Shown piece after piece: positions 59,891 to 64,000 of a DNA stretch of 64,000 nucleotides. The translations under genes were made by a program, and so were the position numbers. Below the pieces are notes generated by a model, which saw only the letters and a list, made by a program, of their open reading frames with translations, did no database searches and was not told the DNA's origin. The stretch covers positions 372,001 through 436,000 of the forward strand of contig JAWNGF010000007.1 of NCBI GenBank assembly GCA_037039685.1. The letters are read 5' to 3'. The DNA comes from Ceratobasidium sp. AG-K. Taxonomy: Eukaryota; Basidiomycota; Agaricomycetes; Cantharellales; Ceratobasidiaceae. How positions within the stretch are numbered: position 1 is the stretch's first letter; each line of letters starts with the position of its first letter.

Positions 59891-61482
59891 TACAGTTAGT
59901 TACATTAATATATGCAGAAATCTCATGTGATGAGGATTTAGCTTGGATCCAAGTAAATCAACCAACAGAAAATGTGAGTTAAATACAATAAGATACAGCA
60001 GTGTCAGAGATACATGGCGCATATAATAGCACGCCTGTAGTGTCCAAAATGACTGAGTTGAAAAATTACTAAACACAAGGCTGTGCCCATACTGTTTTGT
60101 AACCCATGGTTGTGCTTGTACACTCCATGTTGGCACTTGTCAACCAGGGGGTTATGGTACCTGCTATTAAACGATTATGACACATTTGGGCTACTATCAT
60201 TGTAGGACGACTTTATTTGCTGGTGAGAGAACTAGGATTGCTAAAGATCCACAAAAAAAGCGCTGAGCAAGGGATTTAAGGCTCAATGGGTGTGTTACGT
60301 TTTTGAGCAACTCTAAATGCCACCTAAGATGCTATTTGGGTAAAAGATTGCTGCAGAGTTACTAGAACAGGTCTTGTGGGGATTTTACATTTGCTTTCCC
60401 ATTGAAAACAAGTTTCATATGCGCACACATGAGGCCCACGCAGTGATATTACTGCATTTTGGGACGCTTAATCACTGTCAATTGGCTTGGTACTGCCTAT
60501 ACACATGTATAAGTGACAGGACATTTTGCTGCGCTGAGAATCGCCTTGCTCTAGCACCGTCAATGGGTCGTTAAGAGGCAAACTTATGGGAGTAAAACAA
60601 CCCTGTCGCCTTACTCCAGCAAATCTTAGTCACCCCAAGCATTTGAATGGATAATCAAAAAATAGGGCAGCAGTAATGAGATAAGATCTATGGCTAGTTC
60701 CTGAATGAGGGCGTCTTCTTTTCAATGAGCTTGTAGAGAAATAATTTAGGTTTGCCGAGGTAGGGTGCCAAGGTTATTTTCCCTTGGTAAGTTTGCCTCT
60801 TCATGGCCAATCAACGACTTTGGAGCGACGCAATTCTCAGTGCTACAGCAGCTCTTGTTATTTATGCATGTATATAGTTATCATTGAGCAAGAAAATGAT
60901 GTTTAAGTGTCCCAAAATGCAATAACACTGCTGCCTGGGCCGCATGTATGCGCAAACAAAATGTGTTTCCAATGGGAAAACAAATGTAAAGTACATAAAA
61001 ACCCCTTCTGATCGATTTAATGAATCATTCTACCCAATGAAAACGTCAATTCACATCCAAGGCCTCTCAAAAATGTATGACACCCATTGAGCCTTGAGCC
61101 CCCTGCTCTGTGCCTTGTTTCACATCTATTTAACAACCTGGGATCTCTTATCATCTAAGAAAGCTACCCTGAGATACTGATACACCAGTTGTAGTATAAC
61201 ACTCTAACCACGGGTAGTATACTGCCTGAGTTGATGAGCACCAATGGGAGGTGCTCAAGCTCAAGTGTGTGTTACAAAACAGTATGGGCACAGCCTCGCG
61301 TTTAGTAATCTTTCAACTCAATCATTTTTGGCACTACAGACACGCCAGTTTATACGGTATGTAGCCCTGACACTGCTGTATCTTATTGTATTTAACGCAC
61401 ATTTTCTGTAGGTCGATTTACTTGGATCCAAGCTAAATCCTCGTCGCACATGATTTCTGCATATAGTAATGTAACTAACTGT
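59891..61482. mobile_element. 1.6-kb foldback element
   Basis: The two halves are imperfect inverted copies. Outer pairs are TACAGTTAGTTACATTA (59891) against TAATGTAACTAACTGTA (61482). Further in are TTGGATCCAAGTAAATC with its complement, then GGCTGTGCCCATACTGTTTTGTAAC with its complement, then GGCTCAATGGGTGTGTTACG and finally AGGCAAACTTATGGG near the centre. Many substitutions and indels suggest an old element. No ORF of note. Confidence 0.75.
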
Positions 61483-61957
61483 AGTAGGAGCTTCGTTGCG
61501 TGAAACTCTTCAAATTTTGGTCCCAGCAATATACGTACAATGTCTCAAAGTAAAAAATATATAAGTTTGACGGAAATCACTACAATTCGCCTGCTTGCTT
61601 CCCCTTTGGCAGTACTGTTTACGAATTTATGACAGAGGACAGTGTTGTCAACTCGAACCTCAGCCAAGAGAAATCATACCGCCATCACAGCTGCAGATAT
61701 AAACGCAAGGCCTTCTCAGCCGCTGGAACTCACAGACCCATGGCTTACTTTCTTATACCGACTTTATTAATCGAGTTACAGCCTGGGGTGAAAAGGAACA
61801 TACAACTCGGCGCTTGACCCAAAACGACAACGCTGACAGAGGGAGTGAGCGCTGTCACATGACACCACTTTACCCTGTGTCCATTGATTTTCGACCATCT
61901 CATCGTCGTGTCGCAAAAATCCACAGGCTCATTTGGAAAACCTTTTTCAATCACCAT

Positions 61958-63851
61958 ATGCCGATTTCCGCGATCCCAGTTGAGATCGTCGTTTTAATTG
62001 TATCGCGAGGTAGCCCTGTTGAAATTTTAAAGTGGCGACAGGTCTAAGCTTTTGTCGCTTGGTCTTTCAATGCTGCACTCACGTTTCAGGACTTTAGGTC
62101 TCACAGCGGTTCAAATTGATTGTAGACAAATCCCCTCATATCCAATATATCCTGCTACTCAGCCAACTGGGCTATAGTGAGCCAATTAAACCACGTCGGG
62201 ACCTAACCTACAACGATAAAGTCGATTTTCTCAAAAACCATCTACAGCGACTGAAAAACTGCAAGGGTATACGTCCTGACCTGATCGAATATTCTGGTGA
62301 CCTCCGCTCTTCATCGGACTACGGATGGTCCAGAGGGGTATTTAGTCATCTATCGAGCCAACCTGGCGACGGCGTCCACACAGAAGATCCTGTATCTGAC
62401 ATGTTTCATCTATATGGGCTTCCCTCTCCCAATCGAGCGATCTCCACGCCTAGCACATGGCAACTAAGCGATCTTGGAGTGTCTGTCATGAACTATGCTT
62501 CACGCTTATCGATTGACTTGCTGGCTCTTTTTGAGAAAAATCCACCACCAGACATCGGCATTACTGTTCATCTACGCTCGCTCAGCTCTGGTACTACCCA
62601 CCCATCGGCTGCAGTCCCTTCTCTGGTTTTTCGTCCATCACAAAGGTATTCAAGCTTCGATATTAGTTTTCGGATTGTTGGAGATCTTGTGATGTTGATG
62701 CTTAGTATGGATAACGAATACGAGAAATCCGAGCTTGTGATTTGGGATTGGCCATCAGGGGAGAAAGTTGCTGTGAGTGATAACTGTACTGTAGCTGACG
62801 GAATGGTCACTTATATTATTTTCAGCACATCCATACTCATGGATACTCATTTGCGTTCATTTCTCCTAACATCCTCCTCATACCACAATATCCAAGTCTT
62901 CACCTTGAGCCTGCGAGGACTCTTGGACAATTGGACATTTTCACTCTGACTCCGGTTGCATCAAAGGACAGCGACCTAGCCGATGCGATTCAACTTGTGG
63001 CTTCACTTCAATTTCCAAACATTGGCTCAATACATGGCATAGTCGAGTTGTTTGTTTCTATCGATTGCAGTAGCTCCCCTACGATTCCGTCAAGAACTGC
63101 ACCTCACAACTCAACCAGCGTCTCGGAGACTGTATTTGACCCTCTACCCGGCGATGAAGTGATAATTATCTCTTTCTTACTCGACTGCGATGGCTCTGAG
63201 TCGTCTGGAACCGAATCAGTTCTCGGCACGATACTAATTCACCATTCGGACATGCTTGAGGTGCTACGTCCAATTTTGTCGGGGGAAAGTCCTAACCCCT
63301 CCATTATCAACTGGTCAGAATGGGCAAACAGAGCAACCTGGGCCGGGTTCTCCGACAGTGAACCGCCCAGTCTTATGTTCTTTGCAGCTGGGCACCTGAT
63401 TTCGACCATCCATTCTCGTCAGATTATCCTGTACGAGGTCCGCCCTTGGAGTAACGTGGTTGGACTGTTTCCGGATGAGTCTAATACAATTGAATCTGAA
63501 GAATCTGAAGAATCTGAAGTTGAACCTCAATTGAGCCGGTTGCCCTTGAGTGCTGGAATAAACAGGATTTTTACGACGGGTAGCAAGAGGCCTCGTAGGC
63601 CTACAGTCCTATCGACATTCGACATACCTGAGGAAGTTGTAGAACCGACGGTTGCTATGGACGAAGAGCATGGTGAGTCGGCCTCTGCCCAAGCAGGGCA
63701 CTCAGACTGATTAATTATATGATTCTTAAAGTTATTCTTATCGATGTAAGTGCCTACCGCACGTCGTGAAGCCCTTGACTGACTCTTTGGATAGCAAACA
63801 AGGCTAAAATCTGGTGACCCAATGTATATTTACGCTTTGACAGAGTCCTAG
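61958..63851 (+). CDS. F-box-like protein, paralog 2
   Basis: Exons 61958-62041, 62098-62772, 62826-63672, 63732-63745 and 63795-63851 give 558 residues. The N-terminus MPISAIPVEIVVLIVSRGSPVEILKWRQVSQRFKLIV is F-box-like. The next parts mirror paralog 1: HIQYILLLSQLGY, WSRGVFSHL, LVIWDWPSGEKVAV, YSFAFISPNILLIP, and a C-terminus in which the 14-base exon again joins an EEH-V residue pair. The mid-protein Glu/Ser stretch (ESEESEESEVEPQ) is a local triplet-type expansion. Predicted SCF adaptor, substrate unknown. Confidence 0.78.
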
Positions 63852-64000
63852 CCGCTTAATAGCATAGGGTTTGCCCGTTACTTTATTAGACTGTCGCTGA
63901 TGAAGTGTGGGGGATAGAGTCTCGAAATGCTTCCCGCCTAGACTGCACAGTAATCTAAACTAAGGGACAAGTATATTTGAGCTCAATTGCCTAGGAGAGC

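Overview
The window reads as genomic DNA of a filamentous basidiomycete. Coding genes have many short introns of about 45 to 80 bases with GT..AG ends. The gene set (a GH7 cellulase, a gEgh16-type secreted protein, F-box-like paralogs, chromodomain Ty3/Gypsy elements) suggests a plant-degrading or plant-pathogenic agaricomycete, and Rhizoctonia/Ceratobasidiaceae is my best guess. That assignment is inference from gene content, not a database result.

Layout. 1-11.2 kb is mostly host genes: the 5' part of URA5 (orotate phosphoribosyltransferase), a histidine protein methyltransferase (HPM1/METTL18 type), a GH7 cellobiohydrolase, a poorly defined zinc-finger-like hypothetical gene, a complete eight-exon ATG18, and the first of several small genes with a ubiquitin-like C-terminus. 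12.1-34.0 kb is a transposon nest. It holds two Ty3/Gypsy families, here called A (457-bp LTR, chromodomain, extra third ORF) and B (498-bp LTR), each in two copies, plus a solo A LTR inserted in a B LTR. Neither B copy is complete, one A copy is 5'-truncated, and the best copy (A1, 18216-25443) still has two stop codons in pol. 34.1-38.5 kb carries inverted-repeat elements and MITE-like palindromes rich in CTCGTGA. 35.9-44.1 kb contains four more members of the ubiquitin-like family, one of them long with a KPVIYLYP-type C-terminal domain and one a truncated relic. 44.3-49.9 kb is host sequence again: a sirtuin whose reading frame runs into an HRI1-like domain, an F-box-like gene, and a gEgh16-type gene. 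50.4-61.5 kb is a second transposon zone: a 5'-truncated LINE split by a 1.1-kb inverted-repeat element, a decayed IS630/Tc1-like DDE transposase gene split by a related inverted-repeat element, and a 1.6-kb foldback structure. A second F-box-like paralog closes the window.

Main points of interest. (1) In both LTR families a 12-base tract just after the 5' LTR is the exact complement of a tract 33 bases downstream of the LTR TATA box, and the two tracts have changed together between families. That is the signature of Tf1-like self-priming. (2) Family A has a conserved in-phase GGGAAAA slippery heptamer before the gag stop, with pol in the -1 frame. (3) Family A carries a conserved 254-codon third ORF of unknown function with a D(S/T)GA motif, overlapping the end of pol. 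(4) A sirtuin-HRI1 fusion gene. (5) A local family of ubiquitin-like proteins with constant exon layout and no obvious terminal diglycine. (6) CpG-type C-to-T decay has hit catalytic codons in three separate reverse transcriptases.
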